A stretch of 64,000 nt of DNA from Micromonospora inositola (GTDB taxonomy: Bacteria; Actinomycetota; Actinomycetes; Mycobacteriales; Micromonosporaceae), in contig NZ_LT607754.1 in NCBI RefSeq assembly GCF_900090285.1, positions 3,808,001 through 3,872,000 of the forward strand, given 5' to 3'. Made by a program: the position numbers and the translations under genes. Below, one piece after another: positions 36,058-45,882 of this stretch. The notes under the pieces are model-generated. The model was given only the letters and a program-made list of their open reading frames with translations. It was not told the origin of the DNA and made no database searches. Numbering within the stretch: the first letter of the stretch is position 1; every line of letters begins with the position of its first letter.

Positions 36058-37080
36058 TCAGGTCAGGATGACGGGGTTGGTGAGCGCCGCCATGTGCCCT
36101 CCGGGCTGGCGTACCTCGACTCGGACGAACGCCGATTCTGCCGCGCTGGTGCGCCATTCCACAGCACCGGATCCGCCGCTAGGCAGGGACTCGCGGTGCA
36201 CCTTGCCTCGATCGGTGTGGAAGCTGACGGTGCCGGACGGCACGCCCCGCACGTCCACCCGTACCACGGCCGGCTCGCCGCAGGTCCTCAGCCGCTCACC
36301 GATTCCGGCGCTGCGATCACCAGCAGAGGCGGTGAGGGACAGCTCAATCGCAGTCGACTCGGCGATCCAGCTCCGCCCGGCCCGGATGCCGGCAAGGACC
36401 GCGTCGGTGCTCAACTCCTCGGCCAGCACGACGGTTTGCGGTATGCCGATCTGGCCATCCAGATGCGTGTCGCTGTTACCCATCGCCGGCCGCCACCGCC
36501 CACCGTGGATGTCGGCAGCCAGGCTGCGACCCCATTCGGCCAGTGCCGCCCCATTGTCAGCGTTCCAGGGCAGGTCTGAGCTCCACAGCCCGTTCCACAC
36601 CTCTACCACGTCGAACCCGTGAAACGGGTACATGAAAACGCCAGAGGGATACGGCGCGTGCGGGTGGGCCGCCACGCACAGCCCACCGGCTTGACGTACC
36701 TGGTCCAGATGCCGGTCGTTCACGTCATCGCGGATGCCATACCGCCAGTCGACCACCTGTCCCGGGTCGACGCCGAGCGCCAGCCAGTGCCCGGTCCGGG
36801 TGGTGACCTCCTGGCCCAGAATCACCAGCAGATCGTCACCGGCGAGTGGACCCCAGACGCCATGAGTGTCAGATGTGTTGTGCTCGGTGATGGCGATGAA
36901 GTCCAGCCCGATCTCACGGGCACCGGCTGCAAGCTGCTCCGGCGTCAGCTCTCCACCGTTCGAGCGCGCCGAATGCACGTGGCAGTCACCCCGGTACCAG
37001 CCACGCCCCCGACCAACCACCCGGCTCGGCGGGAACTGGGACTGCGAGACCCGGTCCGCCATGTCGTCATCCGAAGCCAT
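36058..37080 (-). CDS. PHP-domain / CehA-McbA-like metallohydrolase
   Basis: The 340-residue protein has the PHP metal motifs in order: RGDCHVHSARSNG (about 33-45), AITEHNTSDTHG (about 67-78), GQEVTTRTGHWLALG, CVAAHPHAP, and GNSDTHLDGQIG near 210. This is the pattern of phosphoesterase-type trinuclear sites. The C-terminal 100 residues form a beta-rich domain. The reaction is unknown; CehA/McbA relatives hydrolyse carbamates or phosphoesters. TACCCT at 37087-37092 (minus strand) ends 6 nt before ATG 37080, suggesting a leaderless message. Codons ending in A or T are clearly commoner here than in neighbouring genes, a sign of recent transfer. Confidence 0.82.
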   Translation of the reverse strand: MASDDDMADRVSQSQFPPSRVVGRGRGWYRGDCHVHSARSNGGELTPEQLAAGAREIGLDFIAITEHNTSDTHGVWGPLAGDDLLVILGQEVTTRTGHWLALGVDPGQVVDWRYGIRDDVNDRHLDQVRQAGGLCVAAHPHAPYPSGVFMYPFHGFDVVEVWNGLWSSDLPWNADNGAALAEWGRSLAADIHGGRWRPAMGNSDTHLDGQIGIPQTVVLAEELSTDAVLAGIRAGRSWIAESTAIELSLTASAGDRSAGIGERLRTCGEPAVVRVDVRGVPSGTVSFHTDRGKVHRESLPSGGSGAVEWRTSAAESAFVRVEVRQPGGHMAALTNPVILT

Positions 37081-37362
37081 CCCGGCAGGGTACTCACCCA
37101 CTAGGACGACGCTTCTGACCACCGCGTCGGCGACCTGCCGGGTTGGCGTTGACCGTGCCCTGGGTACGGCTGCGCCGGTTCACCGCCCCCACCCCGACCG
37201 TCGACATCGGACTCGCCCGGCGTCGAGGCACCACAACCCGGCGGTACGCCGCCTCGCCGCCCTGCTCGCCGCCGGCTGACGGGTGCCGGCCGGGCCGTTG
37301 TCGTGTCAGGATCTGTCACCGGCCCCGGCGTACCGGGCCGGGGTCTGACCAGGGGAGGGCGC

Positions 37363-37626
37363 GTGAGCGCGGCGCAGATCATGGCGAGGCTGGCGGCGGC
37401 GGCCCAGAAGCTGGACGAGGCGAGGGCCAAGACGGCCGCCGCGGCACAGGACGCCGCCGAGGCGCGGGCACTGGTCGCCGGCGCCCTCGAAGGCGTGGCG
37501 GCCGGTCCGCTGATCGGCGTGATCGACGCGTACCGGCAGGCCCTCGCGCAGGCAGCGCAGGGCGGCGAGCCGGCGAAGCAGCACGTCCAGGAGACCATCG
37601 CCAGGGTGCAGGCGCTGGGCAGCTGA
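37363..37626 (+). CDS. Small helical protein (DUF6244-like)
   Basis: The 87-residue product starts MSAAQIMARLAAAAQKLDEARAKTAAAAQDAAEA, an Ala-rich coiled coil, followed by GPLIGVIDAYRQALAQAAQGG. The pattern resembles the small actinomycete family I know as DUF6244, of unknown function; that name is from memory. GTG 37363 has GGGGAGGG 3-4 nt upstream. It stands alone in a stretch of gene debris. The 282 nt before it hold no convincing gene. Confidence 0.65.
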   Translation: MSAAQIMARLAAAAQKLDEARAKTAAAAQDAAEARALVAGALEGVAAGPLIGVIDAYRQALAQAAQGGEPAKQHVQETIARVQALGS

Positions 37627-37632
37627 CCCGGG

Positions 37633-37770
37633 TCACCGCGCCCGGGCCCAGGTGAGGAAGCGTTCGGTCAGGTTCTCCGGCGCGGCGTGCCCGTTGAGCC
37701 GGGAGAGCTGGGCGCCGGCCTCGGCCATCAGCGTGCCCAGGTAGACCAGCAGTGCCGTGCGGTCGGCGGG
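37633..37770 (-). pseudogene. C-terminal remnant of an unidentified minus-strand gene
   Basis: Forty-three codons before a TGA at 37633-37635 read as good protein (DRTALLVYLGTLMAEAGAQL, then SRLNGHAAPENLTERFLTW). No start codon is in range, and the sequence stops making sense upstream of about 37770, where the DUF397-like fragment on the other strand begins. It looks like a truncated gene end. Confidence 0.4.
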
Positions 37771-37943
37771 GGTACTCGACCAGCAGAGCCAGAAGCGGCA
37801 ACGGCGGTGCCTGCGTCGAGGTGGCCGACAACCTGCCCGGGGTGGTCGCGGTCCGTGACTCGAAGGACCCGGCCGGCCCGGCCCTGACCTTCACTCCCGC
37901 GGCCTGGCGGACGTTCGTCGTCCGGGTCGCTGAGCGGGGGTGA
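37752..37943 (+). pseudogene. DUF397-like protein, 5'-truncated
   Basis: From about 37783 the frame gives SRARSGNGGACVEVADNLPG, then VVAVRDSKDPAGPALTFTPAAW, the core of the actinobacterial DUF397 domain. The usual N-terminal W-(R/K)-K-S segment is missing and replaced by unrelated codons, with no ribosome site before GTG 37752. It appears fused at a breakpoint to the minus-strand remnant. DUF397 genes usually accompany an XRE-type regulator, which is absent here. Confidence 0.65.
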
Positions 37944-37944
37944 C

Positions 37945-37962
37945 CCTCCCGTATGCGGGAGG
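37945..37962. terminator. Bidirectional hairpin between DUF397 remnant and SEC-C gene
   Basis: CCTCCCG and CGGGAGG pair over 7 bp around TATG, 1 nt after the DUF397 stop and 16 nt from the SEC-C gene stop. There is no U tract. Confidence 0.5.
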
Positions 37963-37978
37963 ACCGGCCGAGTAGGCG

Positions 37979-38992
37979 TCAGCTCCGCGACCGGGGCAGG
38001 CAGCACTTCTTGTATTTGCTGCCTGACCCGCACCAGCACGGCTCGTTGCGGCCCGGTGGCCACGGTATCGGGTCGGCCTCCGCGAGCAGGGAGTCGGCAT
38101 ACTCGTCCACCGCCGCCAGGTCAGTCGGGTCGAGGTCGGCGTCCCGGGCGAAGCTGGCCACGCCCTCCGCGGAGCCGGCGACGAGCCCCAGACCGCTCAC
38201 GCCCTCCTCGGCCAGCTCGACCAGGTCCCGCTCGGCCCGGGCCCGGTGGTCGTCCCAACCGGTCCCGTACGTCTCCGCCAGCGCCGGCCAGCGCAGCAGC
38301 AGCGCGTTGAACTCCGCCCGGGGCCAGAAGACGATCCCATTCGGGCCGTCGTCGAGCTGGTCCAGGGCTCGTGAGCTGGCGGCCCGCAGCCGGTCGGCCA
38401 GGTTGTCGAGGTCGTCGTGGGGCAGGTCCATCTCCCCGCGCAGCCGGTGCCGTTGCTGAACGAGTCCGTACACCATCGCGGCGGTCTGCTGCTGCGACTC
38501 CTCCGCCGCGTACGGCCGGTCCGTGGTCCGGCCCAGGAGCTCGCGGACCGCGTCGGTCAGCCAACGCTCGGCGAGGTCGTCGTACCCGACTTCCTCCAGC
38601 ACCTCGGTCACGTAGGTTGCGGTCGGGTCGACGGTCAGCAGCGGGCGCAGCTCCTCCAGCCCTGCCATCGCTTCGTCGACGCGGCCCAAGCGGTGCAGCA
38701 GCCGGGCGCGCATCGCCCGGGAGTAGCCGTGGTCCGGCTCGCCGTGGGTGCGGTGGACGTCGATGGCGCGTTCGGTCAGGGCCAGCGCCCGTTCCGGGTC
38801 GTCCTCTTCCCGTTCGACGATCTCCGCGGCGAGGGTCAGTGCGTACCCGAAGTCGCGCTTGTCCAGGATCTGGCCGCCGTCGACCGCATCGACCAGGCGG
38901 GTGACCAGCGCCTCCGGGTCGGGCGCGGAGTACGCGAGGTGACCGATCTCGTCGAGGTCGTCGCTGCTCAGCAGCTCGGTGGAGGAGGTCAT
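37979..38992 (-). CDS. SEC-C metal-binding motif protein with TPR-like helices
   Basis: In this 337-residue protein the C-terminus carries PGRNEPCWCGSGSKYKKCCLP (residues about 313-333), the zinc-binding SEC-C motif also found at the end of SecA. The rest is helical with TPR-like stretches (PERALALTERAIDVHRTHGEP and RAMRARLLHRLGRVDEAMAGL), suggesting a scaffold role. The function is unknown. ATG 38992 follows GGGAAG. No partner gene is adjacent: debris lies downstream and a secreted lipase diverges upstream. Confidence 0.8.
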   Translation of the reverse strand: MTSSTELLSSDDLDEIGHLAYSAPDPEALVTRLVDAVDGGQILDKRDFGYALTLAAEIVEREEDDPERALALTERAIDVHRTHGEPDHGYSRAMRARLLHRLGRVDEAMAGLEELRPLLTVDPTATYVTEVLEEVGYDDLAERWLTDAVRELLGRTTDRPYAAEESQQQTAAMVYGLVQQRHRLRGEMDLPHDDLDNLADRLRAASSRALDQLDDGPNGIVFWPRAEFNALLLRWPALAETYGTGWDDHRARAERDLVELAEEGVSGLGLVAGSAEGVASFARDADLDPTDLAAVDEYADSLLAEADPIPWPPGRNEPCWCGSGSKYKKCCLPRSRS

Positions 38993-39287
38993 GGCACTTC
39001 CCGTGATCCCGGCTGGACGAATCGGCACAGCGTACCGCCGCTGACCGATGGCAGAACCGTTGACATGGAGTCCCGGCGGTGGTGTCGGAGCGCTGCGTGA
39101 CGCCGCGGCGCAACCGATTCATGCGCCCGAAATGCCTGATCGCGCTCCCATCGGGAGTTCACGTTACCCGCCCGTAACTTTTCATTGACGAGCACGAATT
39201 GTGACCCGCATCATCGTGCCACCGATCGATCGGATCCCCCCACCCACCGTCCCGGCTCCCCGGGTGCCTCCCACCGGAGGTGCAGCC
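38993..39287. other. Divergent intergenic region, SEC-C gene / lipase gene
   Basis: These 295 bases hold no gene. A GTTAC...GTAAC inverted repeat (39163-39178) sits just before TTGACG (39185-39190), with a CATCAT-like -10 about 19 bp on, a plausible lipase promoter. The lipase leader is then about 70 nt, ending in GGAGG. Confidence 0.4.
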
Positions 39288-40127
39288 ATGCTGCTCCGAA
39301 CGATCCTCGCCGCCACCACCGCCGTCGCCGCCCTGCTGGTCCCTGCCACCGCCGCCCAGGCCGGCACCCACCACGCCACCACCACCAGCGCCACCACCAC
39401 CGGCGCCGTTGCCACCACCGCCCGCACCGCCGGCACCGTGGCCGGCAGCGAGGCGATCGCCGCCGCCGGCGCCAACCCCGTCATCGTCGTCGGGGGACTG
39501 ATCGGCGTCTCCATCGCGTACGAGCCGATCGCCGCCCGGCTGCGCGCCGACGGCTTCCGGGTCTCCATCTACCAGCTCCCCGGGCTCGGCTTCGGCGACA
39601 TCCGCGAATCCGCCCGCGCCCTCGCCACGTACGTCGACCAGGTCCGCGCCGCCACCGGGGCGGCCAAGGTGGACCTGGTCACCCACTCCGAGGGCGGCCT
39701 GGTCTCCCGCTGGTACGTCAAGTTCCTCGGCGGCGTCGACAAGGTCGACCGCTACCTCAGCCTCGGCAGCCCGCAGCAGGGCACCTACGCCGCCAACATC
39801 CTGAACTTCCTCGGGCTCGGCAGCTGCGCCGGCATCGTGGCCTGCCAGCAGATGTCGATCGGCTCGGACCTCCTCGCCGCCCTCAACGGCGGCGACGACA
39901 CCCCCGGGACGGTGCGCTGGACCACCGTCCGGACCTGGCAGGACGAGCTGGTCTGGCCTATCGCCAACGCCAGCCTCGCCGACGGTGCCACCAACGTGCT
40001 GATCCAGGCGTGGTGCCCGCTGCGGGTGGTCGGCCACCTCGGGCTCATCCTCGACGGGACGACCTACACGGTGGTCCGGCAGGCGCTCACCGACGCCGCG
40101 ATCCGCCCCAACTGCTTCGCCCTCTGA
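39288..40127 (+). CDS. Secreted lipase/esterase (alpha/beta hydrolase)
   Basis: The 279-residue protein has a Sec signal peptide, MLLRTILAATTAVAALLVPA, with AQA cleavage near residue 25, then a Thr/Ala-rich segment of about 35 residues. The alpha/beta hydrolase core follows: VIVVGGLIGVSIAYEPIAARL near the oxyanion hole, the nucleophile elbow VTHSEGGLVSRWYV, an Asp in NGGDDTPG and His in VVGHLGLILD. It resembles actinomycete lipases of the EstA/LipA type, acting on esters outside the cell. The elbow reads T-H-S-E-G rather than G-H-S-x-G. Two disulfide-capable cysteine pairs are present. A perfect terminator follows. Confidence 0.88.
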   Translation: MLLRTILAATTAVAALLVPATAAQAGTHHATTTSATTTGAVATTARTAGTVAGSEAIAAAGANPVIVVGGLIGVSIAYEPIAARLRADGFRVSIYQLPGLGFGDIRESARALATYVDQVRAATGAAKVDLVTHSEGGLVSRWYVKFLGGVDKVDRYLSLGSPQQGTYAANILNFLGLGSCAGIVACQQMSIGSDLLAALNGGDDTPGTVRWTTVRTWQDELVWPIANASLADGATNVLIQAWCPLRVVGHLGLILDGTTYTVVRQALTDAAIRPNCFAL

Positions 40128-40135
40128 AGCGCGAA

Positions 40136-40166
40136 ACGGCCGGCCGCCGAGAGGGCGGCCGGCCGT
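40136..40166. terminator. Bidirectional terminator, lipase / aldo-keto reductase
   Basis: ACGGCCGGCCGCC and GGCGGCCGGCCGT pair perfectly over 13 bp around GAGAG, 9 nt after the lipase stop and 14 nt from the convergent reductase stop. It can serve both genes. Confidence 0.85.
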
Positions 40167-40179
40167 CTGCGTACCGCGC

Positions 40180-41052
40180 TCAGGCCGCCTTGGCGAGGGC
40201 CTCGAACTCGTCGTCGGTGAGCTTCACCTCGGCCGCGGCGATGTTCTCCTCCAGGTGCGCCACGGAGGACGTACCCGGGATGGGGAGCATGACCGGCGAC
40301 CGGCGCAACAGCCAGGCGAGCGCGAGCTGCGCGGGCGTCGCGCCGTGCCCGGTGGAGATCGCGTCCAGCGGACCGCCCGGCTTGGCCAGGTTGCCGGTGG
40401 CGATCGGGAACCACGGGATGAACGCCAGGTCGTTGCGCTCGCAGTGGTCGAGCACGTCCTCGGCGCTGCGGTCGGCGAGGTTGTAGAGGTTCTGCACCGA
40501 GACGATCGGGGTGATCTTCCGGGCCGCCTCGATCTGCTCCACGGTCACCTCGGACAGGCCGATGTGCCGGATCTTGCCCTCCTGCTTGAGCAGCGCCAGC
40601 TCGCCCAGCTGGTCCTCCAGCGGCACCTTGGCGTCGATCCGGTGCAGCTGGTAGAGCCCGATGCTGTCCAGGCCCAGGTGGCGCAGGCTCAGCTCGCACT
40701 GCTGGCGCAGGTACTCCGGGCGGCCGACCGGGCGCCAGTCGCCCGGGCCCGAGCGGGTCAGCCCGGCCTTGGTGGCGATGACCAGGTCGTCGGCGTACGG
40801 GTGCAGCGCCTCCTTGATCAGCAGCTCGCTGACGAAGGGCCCGTACGAGTCCGCGGTGTCGATGAACGTCACGCCGAGTTCGTACGCCCGGCGCAGCACC
40901 CGGACCGCCTCGGCGGGATCCTTCGGATCGCCCCAGACCCCGGGCCCGGTGATCTGCATCGCCCCGTAGCCCAGCCGGTCGACCTGGAGGTCGCCACCGA
41001 TCCGGTACGTCCCCGAAACCTTCGCGGGCTGCCTGCCTGCGTCGATCGCCAT
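40180..41052 (-). CDS. Aldo/keto reductase
   Basis: The 290-residue (alpha/beta)8 oxidoreductase starts [20 protein letters not shown]. The catalytic Asp and Tyr are in [17 protein letters not shown], Lys in VIATKAGL, and His in LYQLHRID. The NADPH loop [19 protein letters not shown] is intact. It resembles oxidoreductases of the YdbC group. ATG 41052 has GGGGA 6 nt upstream. An open frame runs far upstream to 42120 but is antisense to the YCII gene. The substrate is unknown. It is unrelated in control to the MerR-linked reductase at 9398. Confidence 0.92.
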   Translation of the reverse strand: MAIDAGRQPAKVSGTYRIGGDLQVDRLGYGAMQITGPGVWGDPKDPAEAVRVLRRAYELGVTFIDTADSYGPFVSELLIKEALHPYADDLVIATKAGLTRSGPGDWRPVGRPEYLRQQCELSLRHLGLDSIGLYQLHRIDAKVPLEDQLGELALLKQEGKIRHIGLSEVTVEQIEAARKITPIVSVQNLYNLADRSAEDVLDHCERNDLAFIPWFPIATGNLAKPGGPLDAISTGHGATPAQLALAWLLRRSPVMLPIPGTSSVAHLEENIAAAEVKLTDDEFEALAKAA

Positions 41053-41355
41053 GAGCGGTCCCCAATCCTGTCCGTCGTCGTCAACGTATCGGATTTCCCG
41101 GGAAACGCCGGCCGCAACGTCGATGCCGGGAGTGTGGGTGGGGACACGTTCGCGGTTCCGGATCACCGCCAGGGCCTGGTCGCCCACCCGGCCGGAGAGG
41201 TCGGCCAGCAGCGCGGGCCGCGACGTGGCGCGGACGAACGGCCCATCCGGTCGGCTTCCGGCCCGGCCGGGGGGCAGTTGCGCCGAGCGCCCGCTACGGC
41301 GGTCCGGCTCGTGCGACGCTGTGCCCGGGTCGGGCGTACGTCGGGAGGAGGCGCC
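41053..41355. other. Divergent intergenic region, aldo-keto reductase / YCII gene
   Basis: These 303 bases have no convincing gene. TTTCCCGGGAAA at 41095-41106 is a perfect 12-bp palindrome and a possible operator about 45 nt upstream of the reductase start. GGGAGGAG just before 41356 is the ribosome site of the next gene. Confidence 0.4.
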
Positions 41356-41721
41356 ATGTCGGGAACGCCGCAGGTCGACTTCGCGCTCGACACGTACGAG
41401 TGCATCGTGCTGTACCCGGGGCCGTCGGGCCGGGCCCTGCCGGAGGAGACGGTGCAGCGGTTGCAGGCCGAGCACCTCCAGCACATGCGGGCGCTGCAGC
41501 GACGGGGCATCATCCTGATCGACGGCTCGGTGGACGGACCGGCCCGCGAGCCGGACCCGCCGATCGGCTTCGGGCTGGCCCGGACCGGCTCCGTGGACGA
41601 CGTCCGCAGTGTGATGGAGGCCAACCCGGCCGTGCAGGCCGGCCTCTACCGGGTGGACGTGCTGACCTTCCTCTGCCCGGCCGGCTCGCTCGAGTTCCCG
41701 CTGGCCAAGACGCAGACCTGA
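41356..41721 (+). CDS. YCII-related domain protein
   Basis: The 121-residue protein reads [20 protein letters not shown]. The pattern [22 protein letters not shown], then [22 protein letters not shown], fits the ferredoxin-like YCII fold (His and Asp near the putative active site). Members act in chlorinated aromatic degradation or are of unknown role. ATG 41356 has a strong GGGAGGAG. It stands alone, with 289 nt of non-coding sequence before pyk. Confidence 0.8.
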   Translation: MSGTPQVDFALDTYECIVLYPGPSGRALPEETVQRLQAEHLQHMRALQRRGIILIDGSVDGPAREPDPPIGFGLARTGSVDDVRSVMEANPAVQAGLYRVDVLTFLCPAGSLEFPLAKTQT

Positions 41722-42010
41722 GGCCGAGCCCCGGGATGTCCTGGGCCGAGGCGTGCGCACGTCCGGCACCAGCGCGCTGCCGCCGCAGCCGGCGCGGACC
41801 GGCCGCCGGGTGGACTCCAGGAGGACACAAGCCGGTACCTGACGGCGGGCGGTACGATTTCGGCCGCGCGGTCGCCGATGCCCGCCGACACACGACGTTC
41901 CCGGTGCGGTTCCGTCCGCCCGCTGCGCGGGAATCGCGCGCCGTTGGGCGAAAGTTCCGCAGTCCGCAAGGGGTCGGCCGGCAGGTCGATCCGAAGGAGA
42001 GACTAGCCTG

Positions 42011-43455
<1,445 letters not shown>

Positions 43456-43459
<4 letters not shown>

Positions 43460-44337
43460 CCGAGCGCCAGCCGGCCGGCCAGGCCGCGGTCGACCAGCTG
43501 CTGGAGGTCCTCGACCTCGACCACATCGGCGAGATGACCTTCCGGGGGATGAGCCCGCCGGTGGGTCCGCAGCGGGTGTACGGCGGGCAGGTCGCCGGCC
43601 AGGCGCTGGTCGCCGCCGGACGCACCGTCGACCCGGAACGCTTCGTGCACTCGCTGCACGGCTACTTCGTCCGGCCCGGTGACCCCGCCGAGCCGATCGA
43701 GTACCAGGTGGAGAACGTCCGCGACGGCCGCTCCTTCTCGGTACGCCGCTCGGTGGCCCTGCAGCACGACAAGCCGATCTTCTTCATGTCGGCGTCGTTC
43801 CAACGGCAGGAGGAAGGGCTGGACCACCAGGCCCCCACCCCGCCGGACGTGCCCGGGCCGGACGACGTGCCCACCATGACCGACCGGCTCTCCCGGTATC
43901 CGGAGCGGCTCGGCATCTGGGGGCAGATCCCCCGCCCGATCGACGTCCGGTACGTCGGCGAGCCGGGCTGGGTACGCCCCGGCGACCGGCCCGCCGACCC
44001 GTACCAGCGGGTCTGGATGCGCATCGACGGCAAGCTGCCCGACGACCCGCTGCTGCACGCCTGCGCCCTGACGTACGCCTCCGACCTGACCCTGCTCGAC
44101 TCGGTGCTGTCGGTGCACGGCGAGGTCTGGGGTCCCGGCGGCGTGGTCGGGGCGAGCCTCGACCACGCGCTCTGGTTCCACCGGTCGTTCCGGGCCGACG
44201 AGTGGTTCCTCTACGACTGCTGGAGCCCGTCCGCCTCCGGCGCGCGAGGGCTGGCCACCGGCCGGATGTTCACCACCGACGGCCGGCACATCGCCAGCGC
44301 GGTGCAGGAAGGGCTGCTTCGCCGCGTCGGCGCCTGA
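43456..44337 (+). CDS. tesB: Acyl-CoA thioesterase II
   Basis: The 293-residue double hot-dog protein has RGMSPPVGPQRVYGGQVAGQAL and HSLHGYFVRPGDPAEPIEYQ as family signatures in the first half. YASDLTLLDS, ASLDHALWFHRSF and ASAVQEGLLR in the second half hold the Asp and Gln of the catalytic set. It hydrolyses acyl-CoA to free acid and CoA. The GTG overlaps the pyk stop (GTGA), so it is translated with pyruvate kinase. The length is normal (about 290). Confidence 0.93.
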
Positions 44338-44416
44338 CCGGCCGGCGGCTCTGCCGGGACCGATCGGCCGAGGGTCGCCAACCCTGGCGGTTGATCAGCG
44401 GACTAACCTTGCCGGC

Positions 44417-44887
44417 ATGCGTCTCTCCGCTCGGGTCGACTACGCCCTCCGCGCGGCGGCCGAGCTGGCCTCGGTCGCCGACGACACGGCGGCCGGACGC
44501 AGCCGGCCGGTCACCGCCGAGCAGATCGCCCGCGCCCAGGAGATCCCGCCGAAGTTCCTGGAGAGCATCCTGCTCCAGCTGCGCCGGGGCGGGATCGTGC
44601 ACGCCCAGCGCGGCCCGGAGGGCGGCTACTGGCTGGCCCGGCCGGCGGCGGAGATCTCCCTCGCGGAGATCATCCGGGTGATCGACGGCCCGCTGGCGCA
44701 CGTCCGGGGGCAGCGACCGGAGGAACTGGGCTACCAGGGTGCCGCGCGGGCGCTGCAGGACGTGTGGATCGCGTTGCGGGCCACCGAGCGGGAGATCCTC
44801 GAGCTGGTCACCATCGCCGACGTGGCCAGTGGCACGCTGCCCGGCCGGGTCAACGAGCTCGCCGCCGACCCGAGCGCCTGGAGCTGA
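44417..44887 (+). CDS. Rrf2 family transcriptional regulator, no cysteines
   Basis: The 156-residue regulator starts MRLSARVDYALRAAAELASVADD. The winged helix motif is AEQIARAQEIPPKFLESILLQLRRGGIVHAQRGPEGGYWL. No cysteine occurs in the protein, so it cannot hold an Fe-S cluster as IscR does; it is closer to CymR-type members. TAACCT (44404-44409) ends 7 nt before ATG, suggesting a leaderless transcript. AACC/GGTT half-sites lie around it (AACCCTGGCGGTT at 44380-44392) and may be its own operator. The TauE/SafE permease follows within 14 nt and is the likely target. Confidence 0.9.
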   Translation: MRLSARVDYALRAAAELASVADDTAAGRSRPVTAEQIARAQEIPPKFLESILLQLRRGGIVHAQRGPEGGYWLARPAAEISLAEIIRVIDGPLAHVRGQRPEELGYQGAARALQDVWIALRATEREILELVTIADVASGTLPGRVNELAADPSAWS

Positions 44888-44901
44888 CCCGCGCCCCCCG
44901 C

Positions 44902-45849
44902 GTGGTCGACGGCGCGCTGGGCATGGCGTACGGGTTGACCTCGTCCACCCTGCTGCTCTTCGCCGGAGTGGCGCCGGCCGCCGCCTCCGCGTCGGTGCAC
45001 CTGGCCGAGATCGGCACCACGCTCGCGGCCGGAGTGGCGCACTGGCGGTTCGGCAACGTCGACTGGCGGGTGGTCGGCCGGATCGCCGTGCCGGGAGCGA
45101 TCGGGGCGTTCGCCGGCGCCACCTTACTGAGCTCCATCTCCACCGGGGCCGCGGCGCCCTGGATGGCCGCGATCCTGTTCACCCTCGGCGCGTGCCTGCT
45201 GGTGCGCTTCGCCCGACCGCTGCCCGGCAACCGGGCCGCCGGCCCGCTGCGCGGGCGGTTCCTCGGTCCGCTCGGCCTGCTGGCCGGCTTCGTCGACGCC
45301 ACCGGCGGCGGGGGCTGGGGGCCGGTGGCCACGCCGGCGCTGCTGGTCTCCGGACGGATGGAGCCGCGCAAGGTGATCGGCTCCGTGGACACCGCCGAGT
45401 TCGTGGTGGCGGGCGCGGCCAGCGCCGGCTTCCTGATCGGCCTGGGCGCCGAGGGCTTCCTGCTGCCCACCGTGGCGGCGCTGCTGGTCGGTGGCCTGGT
45501 CGCCGCGCCGATCGCCGCCTGGCTGGTCCGGATCGTCCCGGCCCAGCTGCTCGGCGCCACCATCGGCGGGGTGATCGTGCTGACCAACGCCCGGACGCTG
45601 ATCCGCGCCGGCGAGCTGGGCGGCCCGGTCCCGTCCCTGCTCTACGTGGTGCTCGCCGCCGGCTGGCTGGTCGCGCTGGCCCTGGCGGTGCGCGCGCTGC
45701 GGCGTACCCGCCGGGCCATCGCCGACACGGCGCCCGCCGCCGACGGCGCCCCGGCCACGACGGCCGCCGCCGATGCGATCGTGGTGGGGGAGCCCGCGAC
45801 CGCCGACGTGGACGGGTCCCGTCGGCTGGCCGTGGCCGTCGAGGGCTGA
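44902..45849 (+). CDS. TauE/SafE sulfite/sulfonate exporter family permease, N-terminally short
   Basis: About 315 residues start VVDGALGMAYGLTSSTLLLFAG. Multiple membrane helices follow, and LAGFVDATGGGGWGPVATPALL is the second copy of the family's repeated motif. The first copy (VDGALGMAYG) normally sits after an initial helix, which is absent here because only 14 nt separate GTG 44902 from the Rrf2 stop. No good ribosome site precedes it; CTG 44884, overlapping the Rrf2 stop, is an alternative. It likely exports sulfite or a related anion. The C-terminal 60 residues are a soluble Ala-rich tail. It probably forms an operon with the Rrf2 gene. Confidence 0.85.
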   Translation: MVDGALGMAYGLTSSTLLLFAGVAPAAASASVHLAEIGTTLAAGVAHWRFGNVDWRVVGRIAVPGAIGAFAGATLLSSISTGAAAPWMAAILFTLGACLLVRFARPLPGNRAAGPLRGRFLGPLGLLAGFVDATGGGGWGPVATPALLVSGRMEPRKVIGSVDTAEFVVAGAASAGFLIGLGAEGFLLPTVAALLVGGLVAAPIAAWLVRIVPAQLLGATIGGVIVLTNARTLIRAGELGGPVPSLLYVVLAAGWLVALALAVRALRRTRRAIADTAPAADGAPATTAAADAIVVGEPATADVDGSRRLAVAVEG

Positions 45850-45882
45850 TCCGCTCCAGGCGGCTGGTCCCTGGGGCGGCCG

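Noticed and set aside
41153..41350. N-terminal extension of the aldo-keto reductase frame (minus strand)
   Set aside because: Open but without start, ribosome site or domain; the family start matches ATG 41052.
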